From positions 9,010,501 through 9,074,500 of the forward strand of contig NC_051101.1 of the NCBI RefSeq assembly GCF_901709675.1: 64,000 nt of DNA, read 5' to 3'. Positions within the stretch are counted from its first letter, which is position 1. Every line of letters starts with the position of its first letter. Shown piece after piece: positions 12,664-46,500 of this stretch. Below the pieces are notes generated by a model. That model had not been told where the DNA came from. It saw nothing but the letters and a program-made list of their open reading frames with translations, and searched no databases. Source of the DNA: Syngnathus acus (Eukaryota > Chordata > Actinopteri > Syngnathiformes > Syngnathidae). The translations under genes were made by a program, and so were the position numbers.

Positions 12664-13103
12664 TTTATTTATTTAAAGTTGACAATTTTTTTACTGTACT
12701 GTAAAAACAACATTTTTTTTTTCAATGGGGAAAAAATGTTGTTTGACCTAAATATTAAAAGGCAATTTAGAACTGGAATTTTAATACCATGGTATTTTTG
12801 CACACTGTTATCATTCCATCAGAAGCGAATCGGCCCATGCGCGACCTGGAGTTGAACAAACATTCAAAAGATAGGTTGGGAGTGGAATATTTGCTGCATG
12901 ATGGCAAATGAACAAATAAACTGTAAAATAAACCAAAACATTCTATTACCAAGATGAATGTTGGGTTATGGACAAACAGTATTGAGCCATGCTGGTACTT
13001 GTCATTAACTTGATTATGAAATCTCATTTTAATGCCTGTCTTGTTTGTTTTTCTCCCAGAATATGACGGCCAGTTAGCCCCAGTAAGAACATCTGAGTCA
13101 GGC

Positions 13104-35698
<22,595 letters not shown>

Positions 35699-37109
35699 CA
35701 CCGCGGGTGTTGTTCACCGACTGGTGGGATCAGTCTACTTCCTTATCTGTGAGAGTTGTTGGAACTTTCCAACCAAAACGCTAGACAATTGGAGTCGGGC
35801 GGAGGCCCTGATATCATTGTGACCTCGATGTAATCACGGAGCTGATCCCTTATTTAACTCTGCACCACTGTGAGATCTTTTTTTTTTTTTTTTTTTTTTA
35901 AAGAACTTAGCAAAACAATTCCTGAATCAGGGATTTGTCATCTTTGTGGACTAAACTGGGAGAAAGAGAGGAATAATCGGATGGTTTGGAAATACAACAC
36001 CACGGATGAGGCCAGCAACGTTGGCCCTGAATCAATTCCAATTGTTGGAGTAGGCCAAGCCATTAAAATGTGACTCTTTCGACTATCATCATATCACAAG
36101 GAAGCGACTCCAGCATGTCAGCAGTTTTTTAAAGTCATGTTTTTTTCCCCCTCCGACTTTTCACAGTTTTTTCCCCCCTCCCACCCTCTTATTTATAGCG
36201 TCATGAACGGAAGACACGATATAGAACACTAAAGGACAACCTTTTTCTTACTTTTCATCTTACTGACTGTTTTCTTGTCTTCCTCATTCAGCTCCGGTTT
36301 GAAAGATCCTTGATGAAGCCACCTCAGATCTCACTGAGTTTGCTCTTTATCGTACATCGTTTTGAATCACAGTCATTGTCTAACCTGAAAACTCAAACAC
36401 ATTCAATCCCAGCAGCACGGAGGAGGATGAAAATGAAGGAGGGTCTTCTCTTTGTCTCACTTTCACTGTCCCCTGCGCCATCATATCCGCCAGTGATTTG
36501 CCAGCAATGCAAATAAACCCGAGCACGGCGCCCTTGGCGTAGAAGATCCTGACATGTTGAGCCACTAAACTTGAACTTCATCTGCAAACTCACGAGATTG
36601 GACTGAGAACACAAAAAGTCCACCCGTGTGGCATGACATAGTGGCAGGGAGGAGAGCGTATTTGCACAGCACCAAAATGAATCAAGAGTTTGACCCAGGT
36701 TTGATGATCACATCTAGCCAGCCAATCAATACCTGGGTGATTATAGGGTTACAAATGTAAAATAAACAATTTATTTTATCTCTTTGCTGTTGTGTAAATC
36801 TGCTCATGTTGCTATATTGTAAACTGTACTGGTGTGCATCACTGGTCAATTGTACAGAATAGTCGTACTAGTAAACACTGGTTTTTATTTTGTCTGCCTT
36901 GTTAAATAGCAAGAAAAAACAATGAAATAAAAATCATGCAGAAGTTAAAATGGAAAAGTTTTACTCAATTAAGCCTCAAAATATAAATACATTGAAAACT
37001 GATGGCAAAATATATTTTTCATCAACATAACATACAATTAAATCATGTTGTAGTAGTCCCAAATATTGTCAAAGCTATATTACATAAACCCCAGTGTGAC
37101 CTCTTGCCC
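35699..37109 (+). other. ptk2: ptk2 3' UTR and convergent gene junction
   Basis: From the ptk2 stop codon onward there is no further coding exon. Plus-strand AATAAA signals lie at 36761-36766 and 36926-36931, giving a UTR of about 1.2 kb. The Ly6-like gene converges from the right and its coding region ends at 37110, so the two 3' ends are within a few hundred bases. Confidence 0.65.
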
Positions 37110-37918
37110 TCAGTTTGACCACAATAGTGTGCCCGCAGTCACCAGCAGCAACATAGGGAAGACTCCTTGGGCGTGAATGGACTCTCCTCCGCTAAAGTTG
37201 CACAAGTTAAAACTATTGCAACAGCTGACTGCGTTCCCGTTTCCATCGGAGTCCACAAAAGCTGTAGAGGCAGCCCCGTTGCACGTGGCCCTGCTGGCGC
37301 ACTGTTTCACGATGGCCTTCATGTTACCTGCGTAACACGCAAAAGATCAGCAAATGTGCTTTTCATCCACGTCCTGAGCAGCACGTCGTATGGGTACCTA
37401 AAGTGTCCACGATTGTCATGCATGTGTCCAGAGGTGCTTGACATTCCTGTGTGCTTGCGTTGCACTCATCATTAGTGAGAGACGAACTACACACGTAGCA
37501 GCTCAATAAAAGTCCTGCAAGGAGAAGACAAGATGTAGAATAGAATACTTTGGTAGAAAAAGTTAAAACCACTATGAATGAATTAGCTCAAAACGACTTT
37601 GGACTTTATTCATGAGATCTTTTGTAACAGTAAGAGAATTTTACAAGTCAAAAATGCTAAATTCAGTCTTTATTGTAGGACATAATGTCACCTCAAAAAG
37701 GACATGACTAGTTCTCTTGTGTTTTTCATGTCAACAGCACACAAAAAAAAAATTCTTAAATTCTGGAAAATGTCAGCTCATTTGTCTTGTAACAAATTAC
37801 AGTGGGTTCTTCAACCCTAACTTTGTGTGGAAAAAAAAGCCTGATAACCTTTCAACCTGCAGCATAACAACTCACCTGGAGAGAAGAGTGGGTAGAGGAA
37901 GACGAGCACAAGCAGCAT
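37110..37918 (-). CDS. Ly6/uPAR-family three-finger protein, probably GPI-anchored
   Basis: Three exons read on the minus strand: 37876-37918, 37398-37514 and 37110-37327, total 125 aa. The order is a short signal peptide (LLVLVFLYPLFSPG), a single Ly6/uPAR domain starting LSCYVCSS with the usual cysteine spacing, the hallmark CCNSFNLCN near its C-terminus, then a hydrophobic tail (VFPMLLLVTAGTLLW) typical of GPI-anchor signals. The exon plan (signal, finger 1-2, finger 3 plus anchor) is standard for the family. Such proteins act at the cell surface, for example as receptor modulators, but the ligand cannot be predicted. I do not assign an orthologue; PSCA or LYPD-type genes are possible, since Ly6 genes also lie near PTK2 on human 8q24. 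No N-glycosylation-based or paralogue evidence was used. Confidence 0.88.
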
Positions 37919-38877
37919 CTCGGCTACAATGACTCAGGTGAGTGTGCAATTTGTTGTGTGTGTGTGTGTTGAGTTTCTGTTGGTACAAATCCACTTCATC
38001 ACAGTTCCATGTTATCTACCATAGTGGCATTCAATTGAAAGTATTTCATAAATGTCATCTTGCAGCGGACTGTGCGTGACATTCCTTGACGTTTGGTTTC
38101 ACAGATACTTGTCACGAGTTCTTCGACTGTCAATCACATTGTCGAATCCAAGCTACTTCCTTTGTGACGCAAAGCCTTTTTGATTCATGCAAAGCTTGAC
38201 TTGCACTGCAAAAGTGCTTGACAACTTGTTTGTTTTCTTTTGTCTAGTCAAGTGCCAACTCTTTTTATTAACGCCCTCTCAGTGAGTGAATTGATCCAAA
38301 CAAGATTTATATCGTGTGCAGATACCAAAACCAAATAAAAGTATTACTCATTAACTCACTGACTAGATAAAAAAATAAAATAAATTATAGACACAAAAAT
38401 GCAAACTTGTACTTAGATCAACTACTGTATTCTGTTCATTGTAAGTCATTGCGCAACCTGAACTTAAGGACAAACAATATTTTTTTATTTGTCAAGTGCA
38501 AACTCAAGTCGGTTTAGAAACAGCATACACAAATGCAGTTCATTTCTCTAATTCAAAAATCAGCTCCAAGCATGCTATTCAGCAGTTTGCATTCAGTCTA
38601 TTTACATTTACAATGGGAAAAAAAACAACAAATGATCATTATAGGCTAGAGTAAAGTGTGGGAGATTAAAAGTTTTTAGTTATTGGGTATCTATTAGCTA
38701 ACCTCAGTAAGTTGCAGCATGACCAGGATGAATCTTAAATGCATAAGAAACATACAAAGCAAAATCATATAAGGTTGTACGATGCTGTGGATGTAATTGT
38801 AAAGTGTTGGATGAGGAAAGGACCAGATGCTGCTGCTGCTGCAGAGTCAAATGTCTCACTTGTGCTTTCCTGCCTGC
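37919..38877. other. Spacer between Ly6-like and CLPTM1L-like genes
   Basis: It holds the upstream region of the Ly6-like gene and the 3' UTR of the CLPTM1L-like gene, both minus strand. A minus-strand AATAAA (TTTATT on the plus strand) lies near 38486. I see no other exon. Confidence 0.5.
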
Positions 38878-41800
38878 TCACTGAGTCTTTAATTTCTTGC
38901 CGTGAGGTCTGACCCTTAAGGCAAAACGTCTGATGGAGAAGGACAAAAGAAGACAATAGGAAGTTATTTCTATGAACATTCAGACAGCAGCCAACTCTTG
39001 TGTGTCTTCTTCAAAATCACAAAGTACGTGGCTCGGGTCTGATTGTAAACGTAAAAGAGAATCTTGTGTTGCTACCTTCTTTGGTAGAGGTAGATGAAGA
39101 AGAAGAGCTCATCTCTGAAACAGGAGAGTTGGTGGGAGGACAAGAATGCCTCAGATGAGGAAAACGTGGAAGCACAGGAGCATAGGTCTGAAATCAGGGT
39201 GTTCATTCCCTGGAATGAATGGAAAGACAATCTGATTAAAAAAAACAAAAATCTATCTGAAATGCAATATCAAGAACTCCAGAGGAAAAGTCATCCCACT
39301 TACTCTGTACATCAACACTGCCCCCTGCAGGTGGCTCACAGATCTCAGCTGATGGAAAAAGTCACAAGACATCAGATGCTTGAAAGCACACTGTAAAAGG
39401 TTAAATTGCTATAATACTCACCTTGTGGTTGATAAATAGCTGAGGAGCCGTAGACAGGAAGCCAAATGCATACACTCCTATAATTAACAATGTTGAAATA
39501 TTTTTTTCATGCGTTTAATTAACGACTCTGTCTCAAATGTACATGAGAAATGCATGTATACAATCTATGTTATAGGCTACAGCAGGTGTAAGAAAATTAA
39601 AATATGCACAAACAATACTATGGCTCACCTGTTACCAGGCTGTTGAGCATCCAGGAGAAGTAACTGTTAAAACAGAATTTATTTATGGGTTAATTCAGCC
39701 ACAAACATGCACGTTTCATTTTTAAAAGCATTCGTCATCACAAGGACTTTGTCACCAAAAATAATATAAGTAAAATATGTCTGCAACCCTTGTGAGGATA
39801 AGCGGTTCAGATGGAGGGCTGGATCGATGGTTGCATGATTACATGGATGAACAATATTTTATTTTAATTATAAAATAGCTATTGGCTCTTATTATTGCGC
39901 TAAAACTGTGTTCGCCTTCCCTCAGGTGGACGGCCCACACCCCTTTGGTCCTCCCCCTATGCACGCCACTGTATCAGCGCAATGTGCATGATATAATATT
40001 GCTCCAAATACATACGATGAGGCAGAGCAGAAGCACGACAGTGAGCCGCTCACCTTTTTTGCCGTAAGTAGGCCAGTGAGAAAATAGCTCCACTGATGCA
40101 CAGGGGATAGATCAAGTAGGACAAGTATGTTGATGCCTTGGGAGAAAGAAAGAAAAAAGTGAAATGATCAAAAGGAAACAAATAATATGAACTCATGACT
40201 GCAGGTAGAAGCACCTGTGTGTCAAATTCCAATGTCCTCCGCTCTTCCTCATCCAACTTGTTTACCTTCATGTAGAGAGCAAACATTGATTGTCATGTCA
40301 CTTTGCACGGATGCTAATGTGAATGATACTCACGCAGGGTCGTCTCCACGGCAAGTTGATCCGAAATACTTTCAACACCTTCCACACCTGATGAAACAAC
40401 ATGCCAGTGGTATAGTCCAATTTTTATTTGCTACTTTGTGTTATTTCTGACATGATGTAATACCTCCACACACGCCGCCAGCCCAACAGGAACTAGCACT
40501 AGCAGGCTGGTCTCCCCCAGTAGGTGCAGGAAAATCACCAAAATCCCGAGACTTCGCCACAAAACTGTTTTGAAAGTCCGCAAAATATAATGCTTTGCAG
40601 GCTCGCTTTATTATTTTCTTATTGTTTGCATGACAGGCTCTTACCAGATTTCCTGGACATTCCTGCCATGCTCTTCTTTTTCCTCCAGGAGCTGATGTCA
40701 TTTTTAAGAGCCAGAAATTCACAAATGAGCTGTGAAGGTTAGACGAATATCGCATTTTGAAATCTTATACTCATTGATTTTCCATTGCACATTCATAAAT
40801 CAGGATTTGAACCCAAAGTAACATTTTTCATATGATCAAATTGGACACAAAGTCTTACTTGCAGGGTTGTGATGAGGGCAGTCAGAACTAATAGATACAG
40901 ATTTGAGCCAACCAGGGTCCCTTTAATTTCATCAATATACTCTTCGGAGAAGCCTGCATCAACAAAGACAAGTGTACGACTCACTTGAAGTTATTCCATT
41001 CATCATTTTAACCTTAATTTGAGTGGTAAATTGTTCCATTCATACTCACCAAACTGCCGCAGGGAATAAACCACATCCTGGAGATGGACCCAAAATCGGA
41101 ATTTCCTGAGAGAAATGCCCTCGTAGGACACAGTGAGGGGCAGATGAGTGGTGCTTCTGTTGATCTCCTATGGAAGGATGTATTAAGTAGTAGCACGCCA
41201 ATAAATCCTTGATTTTTTTCATATATTTACCATGAGATCTCGCATTCTGAAGCTGAGCTCGTCAATCAGCAGAAGAGGGAGGTAGAGTATCCGTCTTCCT
41301 TCCTGTGAGCTGACACAACGTTTTAAGCTTAATGGAGGAATTGACTCATGGTGAATTTCTCCCTTTTATTTTCAGTCCAATCAGTATTCTAGGTCTTTAC
41401 TGCATTTGATCACGTGACTTACATTCGAATGAAACGGCGCATGTCGCTGGGGAGTCCTCCCTTGGTGAAGGTGAAGTCCTCTGACATCATCGTAACTGAC
41501 AGGCGGGGTCTCCAGTGGGATACAGGATGCTTTAATTTGGAGCGCTAATCAAGTCACACACACACAAATTGATTTGTAGTTTTTTTTTTTAAAGCTAGAT
41601 GGTATGATACTTATGATAATGATACTTATTATTGAACTGTTGGTTTGTTTATTTTGGCCAATGACGTTTTGCTCCGTGATTTGTGTTGTCAAACATGCTA
41701 AAGATTAGTTTTCCACAAGTTAGCAAACCATTCCTAAGGTTTGGTTGTTCTAAGTATTTAGTAGATTTATTTGTTTTATGTTTAGTTTGACTATAAACTT

Positions 41801-42758
41801 GCACTGTCTATAGGTATCAAAATTCAGCATTATGAAACATCTGAATAATCGAGTTTTTAAATTGAGTAGATGAAGCACTTAAAGAAAGTCTGTGTACCTT
41901 CTTTGTCTCTCTATGCCCTTCAGTGTTTACGGGGCTTATGTGGGTGGTAAGCAGAGCTGCATGATGCACCTCTCGGTTGTCCTCCAAGGGGGAAACGCTG
42001 GCCTTGTGGACGTACACTACCGCATACAAGCTGCCGTTGGCGCGAGTCTCCTCAGGTAAGGGGACATTCACCTTCCTGTATGCGCAGACAAACTTTCTTA
42101 TTGCTGTATTCTAATTTGTTTATAAATCAATATGTTTAACAGAAAATATAATGTGTGGGTGTTTTTGTCACTATGTGCACGTGTGCCTTGATAGTAGGGA
42201 GGGATGGGAGGTACCAAAGGGGGAGTCTCGCACATTAAATCTGCAGGACCCCAACTGTGCACCATGTTACCCTATACTACAGTAAATACATTATAGCATT
42301 CCACATGAATGAATTGCATTACATACCTACTGTAGGATATGACTATGTACATTCAGTAAGGTAAGTGATTGTTAAAGATGCACCTCTCAAATGTAGAATG
42401 CGGGTCAAATGGATCAATTCTCAGAGCCAGATTGAGCTGACTGTTATCTGGAACAAGGCAGGTGAACACACTCAACTGGACGGGAAATAAAAAGACATTT
42501 GTCATTAGTCTAGGGGTGCTCATGGGGGGGGGAAGCAGGGACAAAAAAAGCTACCTGCAGTCTTGGTCTGGCCGACAGGTAGGATGTGATGCAGCCCTCC
42601 TCCCTTCGTCCCTCATCGCAGGATTTGGTGTTGAGGAATCCGTACAGCAGCCACGCGGTGTGGGCCATGTAGACCAAAAACACCCCCAGGACGAGTTTGG
42701 CCATGGAGCTCCTCTTACCGCCGCTGTTCGCAGGCTTAGAACAGCACGATGGGAACAT
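38878..42758 (-). CDS. Diverged CLPTM1L-like multipass membrane protein
   Basis: Seventeen exons in minus-strand order: 42555-42758, 42384-42475, 41898-42075, 41423-41544, 41231-41309, 41050-41167, 40859-40953, 40645-40729, 40464-40564, 40334-40387, 40215-40265, 40054-40136, 39629-39663, 39422-39477, 39304-39348, 39076-39209, 38878-38929. The sum is 527 aa (human CLPTM1L 538). Conserved landmarks: N-terminal membrane segment (about 20-38), ANGSLYAVVYVHKA, HPVSHWRPRLSV, NRSTTHLPLTVSYE, ALKNDISSW, YLSYLIYPLC and GVYAFGFLSTAPQLFINHK. CLPTM1L is an ER membrane protein; lipid (GlcN-PI) scrambling has been reported for the family. The last three exons are strongly diverged: the family's TMPTSHRLACF region reads SSHQLSCF, and YLYQRW becomes YLYQRRR followed by a short basic end. 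It is probably a paralogue rather than the canonical clptm1l, or a fast-evolving copy. Confidence 0.85.
39786..39850 (+). repeat. Tail of common fish interspersed repeat
   Basis: It contains CTTGTGAGGATAAGCGGTTC followed by a GGATGG-like end. It lies in an intron of the CLPTM1L-like gene. Confidence 0.5.
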
Positions 42759-43530
42759 GATGCAGATGCGAACAAAAGGAATGAAAAGTAAATGGGACTG
42801 GGATTAGGATTAAGGTCGACAGCGGTCTCGCCGCAGCATCCTCCTCCGAGACGGATGCTGATGATGGATGATGATGCTACGCGATTTTGCCAGCTTCAAC
42901 GCACACTCACCCACATGGGACGTTTTAAAGCACATCGATAATACCTCATCATACACCTGAGAAATATAAGAATTGTTCATTTAAATATAATAAAATTGTC
43001 ATTTTCCATCCTAATTTATAGCGATCGTGAATACACGTTTAGACTGATCTACCTTCTCTGAAGATCTTTGGCGTCATCGCGGTGCATGATGGGTAGGACA
43101 CATCCTGTTTCAGGTTTTCAATCAACCGGCTACTGCAACCACTCGATTAGCATTCCGATATCGAGTCGTAACGTGTGTATTTGTGAGTTTACCCAAGTTT
43201 GCAGTTAGCGACGTGAAGTTGACTTGTGTTTCTTGTGCTTGACGTCATTGTCATTAAGATCTGAAGTCGATAACTTTACTTGGAGCGCATAGTGTCTTAT
43301 TAGCAGCTGCTATGCAAACTAGCAATGACGGTCACGTGAAGAAGGATACAGAATAATGGCAGAAATACGGTAGAAAAACAATTCTCATTTTATACCCTTG
43401 AGCCTCTTATTGACATTTCCTGCATACCATTTGTTTTAGCTCATTAATATATTCAAAACACAAATCATATCCTCACTCACAATTCCGTTTCGTTGTTTTG
43501 CATGGTCTTGAGTATAGGATTGCTCTGGAG
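42759..43530. promoter_or_regulatory. Head-to-head intergenic region, CLPTM1L-like / mrs2
   Basis: About 770 bp separate the two divergent start codons. CpG-containing stretches lie at 42780-42860 and 43070-43200. The GGTGCATGATGGGTAGG sequence near 43081 resembles promoter ACTAYRNNNCCCR/ZNF143-like or YY1-like elements only loosely. It is likely a shared bidirectional promoter; no TATA box is evident. Confidence 0.5.
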
Positions 43531-46500
43531 ATGAAACTACACAGAATACTGAGCTGCCCAAGGATGTATCTTCCATACAGGGGACATTCTAAACGCCTTT
43601 TAGGCTCTGTTGGTGCTCTCTCTTGTATGGGAGGGAATGAAGCTCTAAGTCCCATGGTTGGTCGTGGCATGCTCTACTGCAAAACATGCACAGTGCCACC
43701 AATGAACTACAGTGAAGCTGCTCCTGAAGCAAGTCGTCATTTGCTGCTTGAGTCGAGAAGAAGAGGTTCAGCAAGAAACAAGAACCTACTGAGAGGAGGA
43801 GGAGCATGGCCTGGTAAGAAGGATAAAACTGCATGATGATCAAATTGTATGCTGATCAAATTGTTGACGCTTAAAAGTATTTGCAATCCAAGTGTTTCAA
43901 AAAACGATCAAAATACTTTTGTCGTATTTAAGACCAGCTTTCTTGTACTTTCACAAATCTTGTTTTAAAATGGTCTGTCTTTTAACAGTGTCCTTTGTCC
44001 GCCACAGAATGACAGAAGCTCCTCTTTCCACTGTGCCACCACCTTTTGTCGTGGTAAGCTGTCTTCTATTCATAGAAGTCGCTTTTGCTAATGAATGACC
44101 TCGTCCCTGTCCAGAAAGTGAGAGACAGCTGACAACAAAATGATTTTGCGTGACCTTAATGACGCTTTAGCAGGATTCACATCATTCGCAGTTAGAAAAT
44201 AATTTCTCGTATGGTTTGACAGATGAGATTTGACCAAGAGGGAAATGTCACATCATTCGGTATGTCAGTATTTTTGTATAATTTTTTTTTCATGTTGAGT
44301 GCATTTACAGTACTTTTTATTGTTTATTCTTTTTCTCTTTTGTAGAGAAAAAGAAAACAGAGCTTTGTCAAGAGCTAAGTCTTCAGGCGAGGGATCTTCG
44401 CTTTCAGCACAGTAGCAGCCTCACCACTAGAAACAACTGCATTATCCTACGAATGGAGGTATGCTAAAAATATGGACAGAATGTCTCTTTAGAATAAAAC
44501 AAATGGATCACATCGTATTGGTAATGTAGTATTTCACATGGCTGTGGTATTTTTTATTTTTTTTTTTTTAAACCCAATAGAGACGCACATATTACAGCGT
44601 AAATGCTGCAAAAGAAACATTAAAATGAAAGCTGAGAGTTCCTTAGCTTGATGTATCACTTCCGCTATGGACATTCTTTCACTGCCGCCACAGTGCAGTG
44701 TGTCCCCGCGGGGCTTTGGGTGATGCTGAAGTAGAAGAAACAAGAGTCCTCGCGGCTAATCATTTTACAGGGTGTCTGAATATCCTCTTTTCTCGCCACC
44801 TTGGTCAAAATGAGGTAGTCGCATTCGGCCTCGCACCTGATGAACAGATAACACACTCAAGGAGAATAAAAATAATAATAATCACGGCCGATGATGATTA
44901 TAATGAAGTTCTCACCTGTCTTTTTTGAGTCCTGTTCCAAACGCTCGGCAGTCCACGCACTCTGCGTGAGTCAGACAGGGGCCCAAACAAATAGGGCAAT
45001 GCTCACAAGTCGAACCCGCGTACGGTGGCTCGCAACGACAGCTTCCGCATTCACACATCCCTCTGCCGTTACACAATTGCCCGTTGGACGCCACGCAGGA
45101 AGTTGTACCTATGGAGCAGCCGCAATCCTCGCCACTCCAGTCGTTGTCGCATATGCACCGTCCGCACTCGCATTTGCCGTGACCCCCGCATATGCTGGAG
45201 AAAGAATGAAACACTTTCTAGCAACAGAATGAAACGAGTCGTCAGGGCTTATTGTGGTCGTTACCTGTTGTTGTGATATGGGCAATCAAAATTGCTGCAC
45301 TCACAGAACCTCCCCATGTATTGTTCTTTTGGGTTTTCACGACGGTGGCATACGCAGTCGCCTTCCTCGCACGTTCCCCTACCGCTGCACAGTGGAGCAT
45401 TTGGTCCCTCGCGACAAAATTGCTCATCTCTGCCAGTGCTCGAGTCTTGATCCATCTGGCAATGTTGCTTTCCCTCCCTCGCAGTTCGACTCGCCATGAG
45501 GAAACGTTTGTTTTTCAGCCTGGCCAGATGACAGTAGGGGCAACAAGAGGAAAAGACAAACCGTCTTCATAACCATCCTGCAGACAAACAATGGAAATCG
45601 AGCACAAGATTTCTTTTCTGTGAAACAATATTGTGAATGTTAGTAAAGCTTTCCTCTTCAGAATAGTTTACTGTAAATAGACATGAGCAAAACTTACTCA
45701 AGTTCCTTTTCTTGGCGCTAAGTTGCTTTGGTACGTCTGCCTCTTTGTATGGCAACGCTTCAGTGAGGTTAACTTAAAGTTACTGCCGGACAGTCGGACG
45801 ACTCCGCTGATTCTGTAAGTCTTGGTCAACTTTATTGATTTCAAAACCGGCCTCTTCTATAGCTTGAGCCTTTGGCCTCAAATATTTACTGATCAGATCT
45901 GGCTAATGGACCTTCAACTCAGTGAACCATAACAAGATTTTAGCAAATTGAAACTGGGCCGTCTTTGGAGGTCTTAGTTCAAACGACATCTCAACGTCTT
46001 GCGTCCCCACAGACGTTGAAAGCCATTGTGACTCCCCATTGTCTTTTGGTGCTGGATTTCCGTGGGCTGGGGTTAGAACGCTGGCTCGTCCTGGAGCTTG
46101 GCCCGCAGCTGACCTCACAGACGCACTCCCTGCCTTTTGAGTTCAGGGCTCTGGAGGCCATCCTGCAGCACAGGGTGAGGCCCATCTTTTCTTCTTTGAA
46201 TCTGCTTTGACCAACATGACAACGTTAGGCTCAAGCACACCTCCGTCAACAGGTCAACAATTTACAAACTCGGCTCAACAAAGTTGAACCGGAGATATTG
46301 GACGTTTTGGAGTCTCTGGTGGATCCGAAAATCCTGTCAGCTGATAGAAGTAAACTGCACGTACTGCTGCAGAACAGTAAGAGGTAACCATGCAGAGTCA
46401 TGAAGGCAGAGTTGAAAGGAGGTCTGCAATAACAGCCATCAAATAGATCAAGAGCATTTTATTTTCCTCATTTATTTTTGGCCAACCAATCACTTGTATT

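Larger units (their letters stand above)
4554..13059. other. Region upstream of ptk2 coding exons: intron and repeats
   Basis: No exon with family similarity was found. The region holds degenerate fish interspersed-repeat fragments (about 6781-6925 and 7383-7513), a T tract at 7648-7685, an inverted-repeat element at 9347-9520, an AC microsatellite at 9622-9686, a C tract at 9940-9958 and an inverted-repeat element at 12289-12663. It is probably the first intron of ptk2 if transcription starts near 4.3 kb. Confidence 0.5.

Noticed and set aside
40524-40742. Plus-strand frame of 72 codons in the CLPTM1L-like locus.
   Set aside because: It overlaps two minus-strand exons and carries no similarity.
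43589-43843. Minus-strand frame with a hydrophobic start ([17 protein letters not shown]), considered as the missing integrin membrane segment.
   Set aside because: It is antisense to mrs2 exon 1, lies 800 bp beyond the integrin-like stop codon, and lacks the conserved juxtamembrane and NPxY motifs.
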